From Shinisaurus crocodilurus (Eukaryota > Chordata > Lepidosauria > Squamata > Shinisauridae), in assembly GCA_021292165.1 (NCBI GenBank), contig JAHFWL010000287.1:248001-312000 (forward strand): 64,000 nt of DNA, given 5' to 3'. Positions within the stretch are counted from its first letter, which is position 1, and every line of letters begins with the position of its first letter. Under the pieces are notes generated by a model. That model saw nothing but the letters and a program-made list of their open reading frames with translations, did no database searches and was not told the origin of the DNA. Positions 43,838 to 56,200 of this stretch are shown piece after piece. The position numbers and the translations under genes are program-made.

Positions 43838-43905
43838 TGCGGCCATAGCTCAGTGGTAGAGCACATGCCTTGCTTGCAGAAGGTCTCCAGAAGCAGCTTC
43901 TCACC
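43838..43905 (+). mobile_element. tRNA-derived SINE fragment
   Basis: GCCATAGCTCAGTGGTAGAG head with CTTGCTTGCAGAAGGTC, same family as 6596-6802. The body is diverged and truncated. Confidence 0.65.
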
Positions 43906-44237
43906 TACAGTCCCATGGCTCAGAGCTCTCAATAGCCAATTCCGGACAGGCAAGGTGTTGTCCTGATTGAATTACAAAGCATGGGAGATTTGGCCTTAGC
44001 ACTTAGCACTTTCAACAGTTCCCAGACCAGCATATAGAGGGCTGGGACATTCTCTTTTCCATGTCAATAGGGGGTATCAACTGGTCTTACAAATGTAACC
44101 TGCCCTAATATGTCAGGTTTTGCCCACTAACATTATAGAGGAGACAGAGACTTGGAGCCAAGGTGATGGGGACAGAATGGAGGCAAACTGATGCCTCCCT
44201 GGCAAGATTTCAACACACTTACATACAAGATGTAACC

Positions 44238-44363
44238 CAGCCTTCCCCAATCTGGTCCCCTCCAGATGTTTTAGATTTCAACTCTCATCAGCCCCAGCCA
44301 ACAGTCAGGAATACTGGAAGTAGTAGTCCAAAGCATCTGGAGGCCCCAGGTTAGGGAAGGTTG
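44238..44363. mobile_element. Palindromic hAT MITE, diverged copy
   Basis: CAGCCTTCCCCAAT...AGGGAAGGTTG with the ACTCTCATCAGCCCCAGCC core. Duplications not preserved. Confidence 0.75.
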
Positions 44364-45279
44364 ATCTCATCCAAGAAAGGTCCAATTCTCAAACCTTTTA
44401 TCCTCTCCATGATGACAACTTTACAGATTTCTGGCCTTTTGCTTCCTATAAAGTGTCCAATTACTGCAGTGCGCCTGTATATCTTATTATCCAGATTTAA
44501 TCAATCAAACATTATCCCTGTAGTGCAGCACTTTACTGTGACTATGTGGTTGCTGACTTGCATTCTCCATATTCCCATAAAGCTGGCTTTTAAAGTTGGC
44601 TTTAAAATAGCAAGGTTCAAACCATGTTAACTAATCATTGTAAACAACTGGTAGCATTTGGTTCCTTGAAGGAGAAAGAAGAATGTTTTGTTACCATTAT
44701 TTTCATTACTAGGCAATTTTATAGTTTTGCGACTGAAACTAACTTTTATATCACTCCCACGGACCATCCAAACACCTTAGATAATTCTGACATATATTGT
44801 AAGAGCCCAGTTATACATACAAGGGATGTTGAGGACCTGAACCCTCCGATAGAACAGAGCCCCTCACAAATTCCCAAGTGACAAAATTCAATGCGTGGAG
44901 AGTCTCTTCAATGCTTATCTTGGAACATTTCTGGCTGGCACAATAAGAAATTTGATATTTCATTTCAGAAGTACCTCAACCATTTTGATATTATTTCCCT
45001 CCAGGAAACATGGTCTCTTGGAGATATATGTCTTAATGATTTCATAACTTATTCCATCCCTGCAACTCCTTCCAGCCACAAGGGGTGCCCTTGGGGCGGT
45101 CTGACATGTGCTATGGCCAACACAAATAGAATAGAATCCCACTTAATAGGCAGCCTGGGCCCATGGGCAATGGCAGTTTTTTTATTAAGCTTGAAACAAC
45201 CTCCTTCATGGTGATAAATGCTTATATCCCACCTTGGAACTCTAGGTACTACCCTGAAAATATTTGGGAGCACCTAGAT

Positions 45280-45420
45280 CAGGGCTCGGCTCTCCAACCT
45301 TGGGTCCCCAGATGTTGCTGGCCTACAGCTCCCAGCATACCCAGCCAGCATGGCTAATGGCAAGGTATTCTGGGAGCTGTAGTCCAGCAACATCTGGGGA
45401 CCCAGGGTTGGAGAGCCCTG
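45280..45420. mobile_element. Palindromic hAT MITE inserted in a LINE
   Basis: 141 bp with CAGGGCT...AGCCCTG ends and exact duplications ACCTAGAT (45272-45279, 45421-45428). Long arms (GGGTCCCCAGATGTTGCTGG and partner). Confidence 0.9.
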
Positions 45421-45968
45421 ACCTAGATGAATATCTACTTACACTGGAGCTTCAACACCCTAAAGGCCTTTCTCAGGGGGGATTTTAATGTATGAATAGG
45501 ACCAAATTACACTTTTATTAATCATTTAGGAGCCAGCGAGGTGGACTATTATTTGGCAGTTACATCTGCATTGCTTGAAGTAATCTTGCTCTTTAAAGTG
45601 GACTCCTATCCGACTTGCGACCATCAGCCAATTGTCCTCCTGGTGGACTGCCCTCAGGAGATGAAGTCTACCCAAGTTCCTGAGTATCCAGCCTCTATTC
45701 CAGACAATTTTAAATATCGAATTAAATGGGCTAATGTGAACCTGGAAGCCTTAGATTCTTTGCTGTATTCTGAACAACTTTCTAGAGTGAAAAATAAACC
45801 CCAATAATATCAATGAGGCGTTTGACAATTATTCTCATATAATCTCGGCGCTCCGACCGTTCTTATTTCAAGAAGTCCGACAGAGGACCTGTGGCCTAAG
45901 GAATTCCAATCCCTGGTTTGACTTGGAATATAGACAGCTCAAAAGGGAGTTACAAAGACAGCACCAAA

Positions 45969-46026
45969 CCAGGCCTGACCTTGCTTAGCTTTCTACACTC
46001 AGACAAGCTGAGCCATCATGAGCCAC
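45969..46026 (-). mobile_element. 5S-derived SINE fragment, head only
   Basis: Only the 5S-like head with part of box C remains, embedded in a decayed LINE. The CR1-like tail is missing. Confidence 0.75.
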
Positions 46027-46697
46027 CCTTTCAGAAGGCTATTTGGTTGCTAGGGGATACAGTGGCGCTTGGTGGGAAGTCGCAAGGCGGTTAGCTGAAG
46101 CTGACTTCCAAACTAGCTCCTTGTTGGTGGTGCGTAACTGCTGCTCTAATATATTGTACTACAAAAACTTCACTGCCTCGCCGGGGAAGCTGCCAGCATA
46201 AGTGTCCGTATGATCTCAAAGACCTCTTATATAAATGCAGATTGGATGCTGTAGTACAGCTAATGGAAGTTCAGGGACAGTATGATGGACTCCCAAAAGT
46301 AGAAAGACAATTGCCCCATGGTTGCAGGCTAATAGAGGATTTGCACCATTTTTTCTTGGAATGCCCACAGTATACAGATTTGAGAGGTCAATACCTTCTT
46401 CCTTTTATTGGTGTTTTAAAAGATGCTTCAGTTCTCCTTTAAGAAAAATTGTCTTCCTTTTAGCTGGGACAGATTACTACATATCTTATCAAACTGCAAA
46501 GTATGTTAAATTGGCCTTGGCAAAGAGAAATAAGCCTTTCTAAATTTGTTTATTAGCTTTGAAATTTTAATTAATAATTGCAAAGTACTGAGGCACGATA
46601 GTGTACTTATTTGGTCCCATTTTAATGCTTTGGGTTTTTTTAAATTTTGTTTTGTTTTTTCAATTATGTGTATCGAATGTTTCTTTTAACGATTGTT

Positions 46698-46846
46698 TCT
46701 TTTAATTATGTGTATTGTATGTTTTATGGGTGTGTGCAACAGCCTGGTTGGCTAATACATTAAAAAAAACCTTGAATTTGCAGGTCTCTTGAACAATGGA
46801 CACAAAACAGGGAAATAATGTGCAAGAGATAGGTGTTCTTCTGTAG
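46698..46846 (+). repeat. LINE 3' UTR plus flank, duplicated at 49534-49683
   Basis: About 150 bp matching 49534-49683 at roughly 95 percent by eye, starting TCTTTTAATTATGTGTATTG and ending GTTCTTCTGTAG. The match runs about 75 bp past the LINE end. Confidence 0.8.
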
Positions 46847-47047
46847 CATCAGCATGTGTGTGCATGTTTAGAAAATCTCTTCCAAGAATATTAACCGCAC
46901 CCATGTTCATCCTGTATATTACCCAGATAAGTAGGTAAGTACACCTCATAGGTTATTGTGAAATGAGAGACACGGCACTTTTCTTGAATGCTTTAAAAGC
47001 TTAAGGACAGTCTGTTTATAGACATCCTGGGTGTCATTGGTCTCAAG

Positions 47048-47215
47048 ATGCACTCTCTCAGTACTGCCAATGCTAAATTTTGTGTAGAACTGTTCACAGA
47101 GCTAAACAAGCGAAATGCTGGTAAAAATGTCTTCTTCTCTTCTCTGAGCATCTCAGCAGGTATGGCCATGACCGTCTTTGGTGCCAGAGGTGATACTGCA
47201 ACTGAAATAGAAAAG
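47048..47215 (+). CDS. Serpin B coding exon 1 (residues 1-56)
   Basis: 168 nt ending at donor GTAAGT after ATAGAAAAG. It encodes MHSLSTANAKFCVELF to RGDTATEIEK. A possible acceptor is the TATAG at 47017-47021. Where serpins usually have SP after the first strand, this protein has SSLSIS, a minor change. Confidence 0.9.
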
Positions 47216-50200
47216 GTAAGTTTCCTAAACTGTTATGAAGTATTCAAGCACAGGGTGCACCTGTTTAAACAAGGGTTCCTCAAATGTGAGTTTTTAAATG
47301 CTGTGACCACTGTATTGATTTGTTGCATGAAGTGGTATGGCAGGGGTAGGCAATCTTTTATCTGTCAAAGGCTGCATTCCCTCAAGAAAAATCTGTTGGG
47401 GGGGGGCACATGTTGATGGTGAGTGGGGCCAAAGCCAGCAATGGGCAGGGGCAGGGGCAGGGGCAGAGCCAAAAGTGGTTCTGCCACCCCCTTTTCTCTC
47501 TCAGGGATTGCCAGGGAAGGGACAAAGGCTCTTGCCAGAGGTCTGAACTGTTTGCATGCAGAGGACTTTTGACATTAGGTTGAGGGCTACAGGGTGCCCA
47601 TCCCTATGTAACTATGGGATAGGACTGTACCTGAAGCAACAGCTAAAAGGTGGCCAGGTGACCGGCCAGATGGGTGATTTAAAAATTTAATAAATAAATA
47701 AATAAAGACCACTTTGAGAATAACTGTTCTAAAGTGGCAAAGTGATTGCCTGCATGCCGTGCTAGATGACTCTATGATTGGATTCAGACAACACGATAAC
47801 CCACACTCAAGGGTTGAGTTGAGTATGGGTCGAGGGTGGGTTGTCGTTCAACCATGGGTTGTTGTTTTAATGTGGGCTATCATGTTGTCTGAACCCAGCT
47901 GTGCTAACAAGCCATGGCTTGTTAACCACAAACAACCCATGAAGAGAACCCATGACTTGTTGTTGGGTTGTGAATTGTGGGTTGTTCACCATGGTTTGTT
48001 ATCTCAGCTGGGTTCAGACAACACGATAACACACTTTTCAACAGCAGCCCACAGTTCAACAACCCACATTCAACCCATACTCAACCCTTGAGTATGGATT
48101 ATCGTGTTGTCTGTCTCTGAACCCAGTCCATGCAGGGGGAGTGTTCACTCCATGCAATAAAACCTAAGAGTCTGCAAAGCCCACTCTGTACCATAGGGAA
48201 AAAAACCCTCCCCATCCTTTGGAATCTGTGGCAGATTCCACATGTGAAATCCACATTAGGTTTTGCCCAAGCAGAACTGCAAAACTGGAACAGAAATCTG
48301 CCTTGGTAGAATTTGTCAGCAACTCTAGTTTTAAATCTGCAGGATAGTTGCAATCTTCATGTCTCACAGAAACTAGTTCTACTGATGGAACATTCATTTA
48401 CCATCCCTGGGAAATTCCCAGAGTGAACAGTGTTTTATGCTGAAGAGAGAAAGAGAGATGCATCCAACAGGTTCAGTGAAATGAAACTCAGGAAAAATGG
48501 ATTATTATTAGACTTACTTGCCTCACATAAAACACCTTGCTTGCAAAGGATTCAGCTAAAACCAAAAGCCACAAGCCAAATTTATAGCAATAGCAGTCAA
48601 TCATATTCTATTTTACATTGCAGGTGTTTCACTTCAATGAGATTCAGAGCACCAGAACTTCAGACTCTGGAGACACCTCTGCAACAGGACAATGCAATGT
48701 GAGTCAGCTGGTAACAGTTGTCTTTAATGTGAAGGGAGAACAAAATTATTTAGTTGGAGAGCTGCTTTTTCTAGCAGAGAGAATGATGACACCTACAGTC
48801 CAATTTTAAAGGTGCATGTATGGCATTAAAGATCCAAGTGAACCTTCAGTCTTGGATGAGTGAACTGGGAATACGAGGAAGCTGTACTGCTAAATATTTC
48901 TATTGCCATTCTCACATCACATCCAGACAACAAGGGCACATAAAGAGGTGCTCTTAATGGCCACCCCCTAATTATGAAACGCCATCTGGAAACTCAAAGT
49001 GCAAGGATTTACTTTATTTTACTGAAGCATTGTAAGACCTATCTGTGTGGTTCACTTTCTGATACAGAGTTAAACCACCACGGAGAAGGGGATATTTAAT
49101 GATACGGTATTTTAATGTGATGTTTACCTCATTACCTATCCTGACCTGGACCTTCCGTCTGGGGTGGACTGTAGATCAGAATCAATCAATCTGTGTGTTA
49201 AATGATGAAAGTGCATGTAAACATGGAACATTTTTTTAAAAAATCAGCCTGCTCACATCGTCACCTGTTCGCTGCTACTATTCCTCCACTACTTTGAGGT
49301 CTGGTGGACGTTATGACCTGGTTCAGACGACACAGCAACGCACAATGGCTTTTCAGCGTGGGTGGGTTGTCATGTCATGCAAACACAGCCCGTGTCACCC
49401 ATAGTGGGTTATTTTTTCGAGGACAGGGCAGCAGTGTGGAGCGGTGCCCGATCAGCTCCCCCATCCTCTCCATTGTGCTTCAGGGCACGAGCCCTGTTTG
49501 CGCGACAGGGGCAAAGAAGATTAATATAATTAATCTTTTAATTATGTGTATTGTATGTTTTATGGGTGTGTGCAACAGCCTGGTTGGCTAATACATTAAA
49601 AAAAACCCTTGACTGTGCAGGTCTCTTGAACAATGGACATAAAACAGGGAAATAATGCGCAAGAGGTAGGCGTTCTTCTGTAGTCCCCGTTGCATGACAA
49701 AGGACAAATACTTTTTTTTATTCTTCCTCTTTAGGGGCAGTAGGCAGCCCCCCTGCACATTCTCCCAGTCAAGGCTGGAAGCTGACCCTGTTGCACTTCA
49801 GGGCACGAGCCCTTTGTGCAATGGGGACTCTCTGACAGCCATGGCAAGCCAAAATTGGCTTGCGATCACGGCTGTCAGAGAGAGGAGACGGTTGTCAGGA
49901 GAGGAGAGGGGACATGTGGGATACCACCTGGAGGAACAAGGAGGAAGGAGGGGGGGAGGGAGCGAAGTACCCACAATGAGCCCGATCGTCTGTCGGGCTC
50001 ATTGTGGGTACTTCGCAAAACAACCCACCCACCCACTGTGGCTTGTCACCAGGGTGGGTTGTTGTCATGTCGTCTGAACCAGGACTATGTGAAGGGACGT
50101 ATCTATATGACAAACACTAAGCTTGGCCTGCCAAACACATTCTTCCTTTGTTTCCAGAACCCTACAGACTCTCAGTGTGATAAACCTGGAGGTGTTCATT

Positions 50201-53200
50201 CTCAGTTCCAAGCCTTATTATCGCAACTCAACAAACCCACCAACAAATATGTGCTACGTATTGCCAACAGACTATATGGATTAATTGATTTTCCATTTGT
50301 TCAGGTAAGCTGAAGGAGGATTTCATGCACTAATCATGCAGTCATATGCATATCTACTCATTGAGTTCAGGGGGGGCTTTTACTCCCAGGTAAGTGGGTA
50401 TAGGATTGCAGCCTAAGTGTTTTTTTTCTTCCCTAAGTGCCAGTCTGAGTAGCAAGTTAGGCTTTTAGGTGTGGTCTTATGGTCAAGTCCCAGGTTGGCA
50501 ATAGACTTACCGTATTGCTGTAGTAAATGATAGCATTAGTAGCTGCATATGCTTCTCCAACTGAGGACAGAACTACAGGTTATCATCACAAATGAATGTT
50601 CCCATTCCCAAACCCATATTCCACAGTTGAGGAATACCTTTTTTAGGATTTTTGGTTGGTCCTAATAAAGGTATCCAACTATGCATTTTGGTAGATTAAG
50701 AATTGTATGACGATGAGGTTCCTAGAAACTTAATACTGCAACATTTGCTTTAAAGTTTAGGATTTCAAGAAGTTAGAACCCAAGAACTGTAAAAAAACAA
50801 AAAAAAAAAAAAAAAAAACAACCCCTAAACTAAACACACCCCTGTGTTCTAGAATCACAGAAACTACCACAATAAAGTATTTGAAATAAAATGTGGAGCC
50901 ACCTTTGGCAGTGGTTCTCTCTGCCTCCTCACCTGGTCTGGGGACCAGGAGCACAAAGTAACTTCTTCCAGGCATGAGGTGCTGTTGTTGTGCTTGTTGG
51001 CGATGGGGGGAGGGGGAACAAGCAGCTAAGGATTTACTCAGAAGTAAATCCCACTATGTTTAATGGGGATTACTCCCTAGTAACTGTGTAAGTTTGCAGC
51101 CTAAGAACATGGGTTATTATGGTCTACAATACATTCCCACACTCTTCCAGGTTGCCAGTGTGTCATGTTCAGTTTGTAATTTCATAGATCATAGAGTTGG
51201 AAGGGGCCTACAAGGCCATCGAGTCCAACCCCCTGCTCAATGCAGGAAACTAGAGGAGGGGTCTCCCATCCAAGTAATAACCAGGCCTGACCCTGCTTAG
51301 CTTTCCACACTCAGACAAGCTGAGCCAGCGTGAGCCACAGGCCTGTATTAATTGGTAAATGTTTAAGGTGCCACAGGGCTCCTTGCTGGTCCCAGGCACT
51401 CCCTCCTCCCCATCTGGATTTGGGCCTGAAAGACCAAGGTGTGTGGGTGCATGGAGGGTAAGTTTTAAGCAAGCACAATTTGGGACATTGCACAGTTCTG
51501 TCCTAAAAGCAAGCAAGAGGTTAATTAGCTTGCCTTCTATAAAATTTAAATTATAGTATTATTTCTAATTATGTACATATATTTGCATATGTCAATTAGT
51601 ACATGCAAATTTGTACAGATTTTTATCCTATGGGCCTGTGCTGTGCCCCAGATCTTTTAGGTACCTAGTACCACCCCTGCCCTAGGGCTTTCCCCCACTC
51701 CTACAGCAAGGTTTACTTGTGGTTTCATTTATTTATTATTTATTTATTTATTATTTGTTTTATTATATTTATACCCCGCCTTTTTTCCTGCAAGGAACCC
51801 AAGGTGGCTTACATAATCCTCCTCCTCCTCTCCATTTTATCCTCACAACAACAACCCTGTGAGGTAGGTTAGGCTGAGAGTCAGTGACTGGCCCAAAGTC
51901 ACCCAGTGAGTTTCATGGCCAAGCGGGAACTAGAACCTGGATCTCCCGAGATCCAGTCCAACACTCTAACCACTATGCCACACTGGCTGGATTTAAAAAG
52001 TATTTAAAATAGCCTGGGGCATTTAGAGGGGAGCAAGGGAAGCGTAAAGGACCTCCTCCTGACCATCAATACTCCCTTGAAGGTCTTCCCCCCACCAGCC
52101 TCTGCACATTTGCCTTATGAGGGAAATACAGGGTTGGAAACCCTGTGCTTCCCTTGTAACATCTAGTTTCACCTGAGAAACATAGGACCAATTCACACAA
52201 ACAAGTAACATTTTTTCCTAACTTGCTCATGTACCCACCAGATATAAGACTGTATGGGAAACCTTTTGTGTGAACTGGTTACTTCTACAGGGACAGGAAC
52301 ACACTGGATTATCTAGTCTTAAAATCTTGGCAGGCTGCATTCAAACTGTACATATCAGGCTCAGGTGTTTGGAGCACTAAAAAAAAAAAGATGTTACATG
52401 GATGTTCTGTAGAACAAAGAGAAAGGGTGGTTGGCACAGAGACTACGCTGATGCTCATAAAGTTCATTCTTGCTCAGGATTCAGGTTACATGTGTCCTCC
52501 TGAGAAAACATTTGGTGGGGAAAGGATACAACAACAAATGGGAGAAAATGTAGTCCTGTTGGTCTCTTGGTAGACTTTGCCACCTAGTGGAAATCAAGAA
52601 AGACTGTAGGTTCTGTCAGCAGTCCTGTGAAAGGATTACAATAACAAAAATGTAATAACATTTCTCCATTTTTAGCATCTTCAGTAAGTCAGAACCTCTC
52701 AGTGCTTATATAATATTTTCTTCCATACCTTTCAGAAATACGTACGTTGCATTAAGGAACTGTACCATGCTGAGCCGGAAAGAGTCGATTTTGCGCATTC
52801 TAATGAGGAAGCCAGAGAGAAGATTAACTCATGGGTTGAAACTCAAACAAACAGTAAGGTATTGGCTTTTAAAAGCCAAACTTTTTTGAGTCAGTTGCAA
52901 ACACTGATAAACTCTTGCATGTCTACAAGACATCTCTTTCTCACATATGCTCCTCATTCAATGGTTGTGATGCGTAAGCACAAAAGTGCTCAAGCCCAAA
53001 AACCAGTTGCAGCCTATGACAATTTGTGGCAAATGCTCACAGACCTTTCCCCACCTGGAATGATGGGGCTTGTGCTTCTCCTTGGTATCGTTTCTCGCCT
53101 GGAATGGTGGCCTGGTGCAAAAAGATACTGCACATGTTGTTTCCGGCTGGCAGAAAAGCCTGAGGCCTTTCCCCGGTACACCGGAACCCTCCACCCACCT

Positions 53201-56200
53201 GTGTTACCACTGTTACCACTGTCCCTTCCCCCCAAGTGGAATCTTTTTTATACTTGGGGGGAGGGAAAGCGGGGTCGCAGGCTGTGGGGGATGTCAGCTG
53301 AACAGAGGTGGGCTGCCTGCACAGAGTGAGCTTTCCCCCACTCCTACAGCAAGGTTTACTTGTGGTTTCATTTATTTATTTATTTGTTTGTTTGTTTTAT
53401 TATATTTATACCCCACCTTTTTTCCTGCAAGGAACCCAATTCACCCTCTGTTCACCTGCACCAGGTACTCAATTTGCAAACGATCACCCAGACCATGCTT
53501 ACCTTATACACTTCTTGAATTGAGCAGGAAGATCCAAAGCTGCTGCTGATGCCTGAAAATCAAACAAATGGAAGGGAAGCATCCATTGGCTTGATGCCTT
53601 TTTTTAAATATGGCAGTCATTGCAACCCAAACCTTTTGGAAAACTGTCAAGGGTTATATACCTTGCTTTTCAATTTAAATGAAGTTAAAGAAAGATAGTT
53701 CAGACTTCTTTTGGTTTGCTCTTGCATAGTCTTTTTATTTTATTTATTTGTAACTTGACCCTTCACAACCCATCTGGGGCGACTGCATCTTAGAAATTAT
53801 TATTCACACAGAGGTGTTGCTTCAAAGGTCACTCACTTTCTTTGAATCACTTTCCCACAAAAGGCAAAATCAAGGACCTTTTCCCTACTGGTTCTCTGGA
53901 TCCTTCAGCTGTTCTGGTGCTAGTGAATGCCATCTACTTCAAAGGAAAGTGGTTGTCCAAATTTAAGGAAGAAAATACAAAACAATCTCCTTTTAGGCTA
54001 AGTAAGGTAAGTACAGTATACCCAGCAATGTAAGCGTAAATACATTCCCTTCTCTTCCATGGGTAAATTGTTCCCATTATTGTTCCTCAGCTGGTCAGTT
54101 CTGCTCTGTTGTTTGTTTGTTTGTTTGATTATATTTGTTAATCGCCCATCTGGCTGGTTCTTCTTCTGCCATTTCAACTGATATATTGATTCAGGCACAC
54201 AATGAATATAATCATGGGGTTGATGAAAGGCTGTATAAACAAAAATAAAATAGTTTATTTTATTTAAATATTTCTAACCCAACCTATATCAGTAGATCTC
54301 AGGGTGGGATACAATGCATCAATCACACAATTCATCATAAAACTATAAAATGACAATAAACCATCCTGTATGCATTTACTATATTCCAGCATGCAACTAT
54401 ATTTACCTTTAGACTCTAATCTAAGCCTGTCAGCAGAGCCTGTTTTATTTTTTATTTTGGTACAGCATCTAGTGGCTTTAGGTGTTTTATAAACAGCTAA
54501 AACTACTACTATAAAGCTGGATTGGGGTCAGCAAGTTAACAAATCACAGCTTCCTACCTCTTTCCATTCTGTCCTGCACAAAGTTCTTCTTTGGTTGGTC
54601 ATTTGTGTGACCTTCTCCTGCCTCCACTAGCCTCATCTTAGTGGTTCCAGACATTGCAGTGCAGGATGGTAGCTTCTTATATTCTCACCACACAGCATAT
54701 GGGACCAGCTGGGAGTCTATAGTGAAGAGCCCCACCATAAAGCCAACCTTGTGCTCTTACAGCATGGAAATACGGGGGTAACCTGCATACAGTAACCCCG
54801 GCATGACTTGTTACTGGAAACAACAGATAAACTGTCTGTATAGATGCAAATTCCTCTTCATGAGATGGTGACAATACCATGGCACTGCGTTGCCTGAAAT
54901 CTTCTTGTCTTTTCCTAACTTCATCCTCACAGGAGCAGCCCTTTGCTCCCTCCTTCCCCAAATTTCCCCAGCTGCAACAAGCACATATACAGAGGATAAA
55001 AGTGATCTTCCCCAACCTGGTGCCCTCCAGATATTTTGGACTTCAACTCCCACTAGCCCCAGCCAGCATAGCCAATGGTCAGGAATGCTGGGAAGTATAG
55101 TCCAAAACATCTGGAGGGCACCAAATTGGAGAAGGCTACGGTGGATGGTGTCTGGTTTCTTAGTGGCACAGTGGGCTCTGGTGGCAAAGTTTAAGTGGCA
55201 GTGAGGCAGTTCCAAAAAATCAAATATTCCAGCAATTAAGGGGAGACAGCAGCAAGGGAAATGGCAAACAAGATTATATCCCCATTTCAAATTGAGGGAG
55301 GGATGTGCAGGATGACATCAGCATACAAAAGAACAATTTCCTCCATGAGCAAAATTAGTAGTAGTAGGCGATCACTCGTGACCGAGTAAGATTGTCTTCC
55401 AGGATAAAATTACAAAAGGAATATTATAAAAGGAGGAAATTCTAAAAAATTGTGTAGACTCTAGCGATGGGTAAAACTAGACCTAGTTCGAATGACCACA
55501 TTGCATTTTCCTTTGGTGTAGAGCTCCTCCTCCGAAACATCTCTTTTATTATATGCTGCATGCTTGTGAACTTTCCCACATACACTCTAGCTGTGCTTTC
55601 CAAGTAACACTACACCAGCTACCATAGCCATAGCCAGAGACTGCTTATTGTAGGCATGTTTGCTGATGGTTTTTATGTAGCAAGGGATCAGGGCAGCTGT
55701 CTAGTGTGGGGTTTTTTTGCCATTTCTGAAAACAGTGTTGCTTAACAGCATTGCCAAAACCTGGGAGGCACCAAGCGATAAGGAAAACAAGTGACACAAA
55801 ATCACAAAAGTGCATTTTCCAGTCTGCCCAAAGTTTTGGAGATAAACTCCTTCCTCAGCGGCTACCTGCACTAGTCAAAAAACCCTTGTGACAAGCAGTT
55901 TTAGACTAATGCAGGTAGCCCCCGAGGAAGGAGTTCATCTCTGAAATGTTGGGCAGGCAGGCACTTTTGTGATTTTGTGCCACTTTTTCTTTTTTCTTTT
56001 TGCTCAATAGCATTGTATTTCTAATTTCTCACACTGCACCAATTTCCAAGAAAATGAAATGTCATCGAGATGATCCTTTCTGTGCTTAAACCAGTATTTT
56101 GCCTTTAGTTCTTATAAAAGATGGCCTTGTAATAGCAGGAGATTCTGGGAGTTCAGACATAAGATAATGAATAACATAAATCTGTAATGTTTCTGGAAAG

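Larger units (their letters stand above)
44880..46750 (+). pseudogene. Decayed APE-type LINE (possibly Vingi/Ingi-like)
   Basis: The frame at 44891-45214 encodes an endonuclease start (CLSWNISGWHNKKF, DIISLQETW). A frameshift leads to VINAYIPPW near 45190. The reverse transcriptase is missing. A C-terminal FFLECPQYTDLRGQYLLPF block lies near 46350. The 3' UTR ends TTGGCTAATACATTAAAA at 46770. It is interrupted by a hAT MITE (45280-45420) and a 5S-SINE head (45969-46026). Clade assignment is tentative. Confidence 0.65.
49318..50082. mobile_element. Same family, long copy (serpin B intron 2)
   Basis: Ends CTGGTTCAGACGACA and TGTCGTCTGAACCAG, flanked by GAC on both sides (49315-49317, 50083-50085), a possible 3-bp duplication. 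It carries the duplicated LINE 3' end (49534-49683) and a perfect 23-bp hairpin (49963-50015). Confidence 0.75.
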
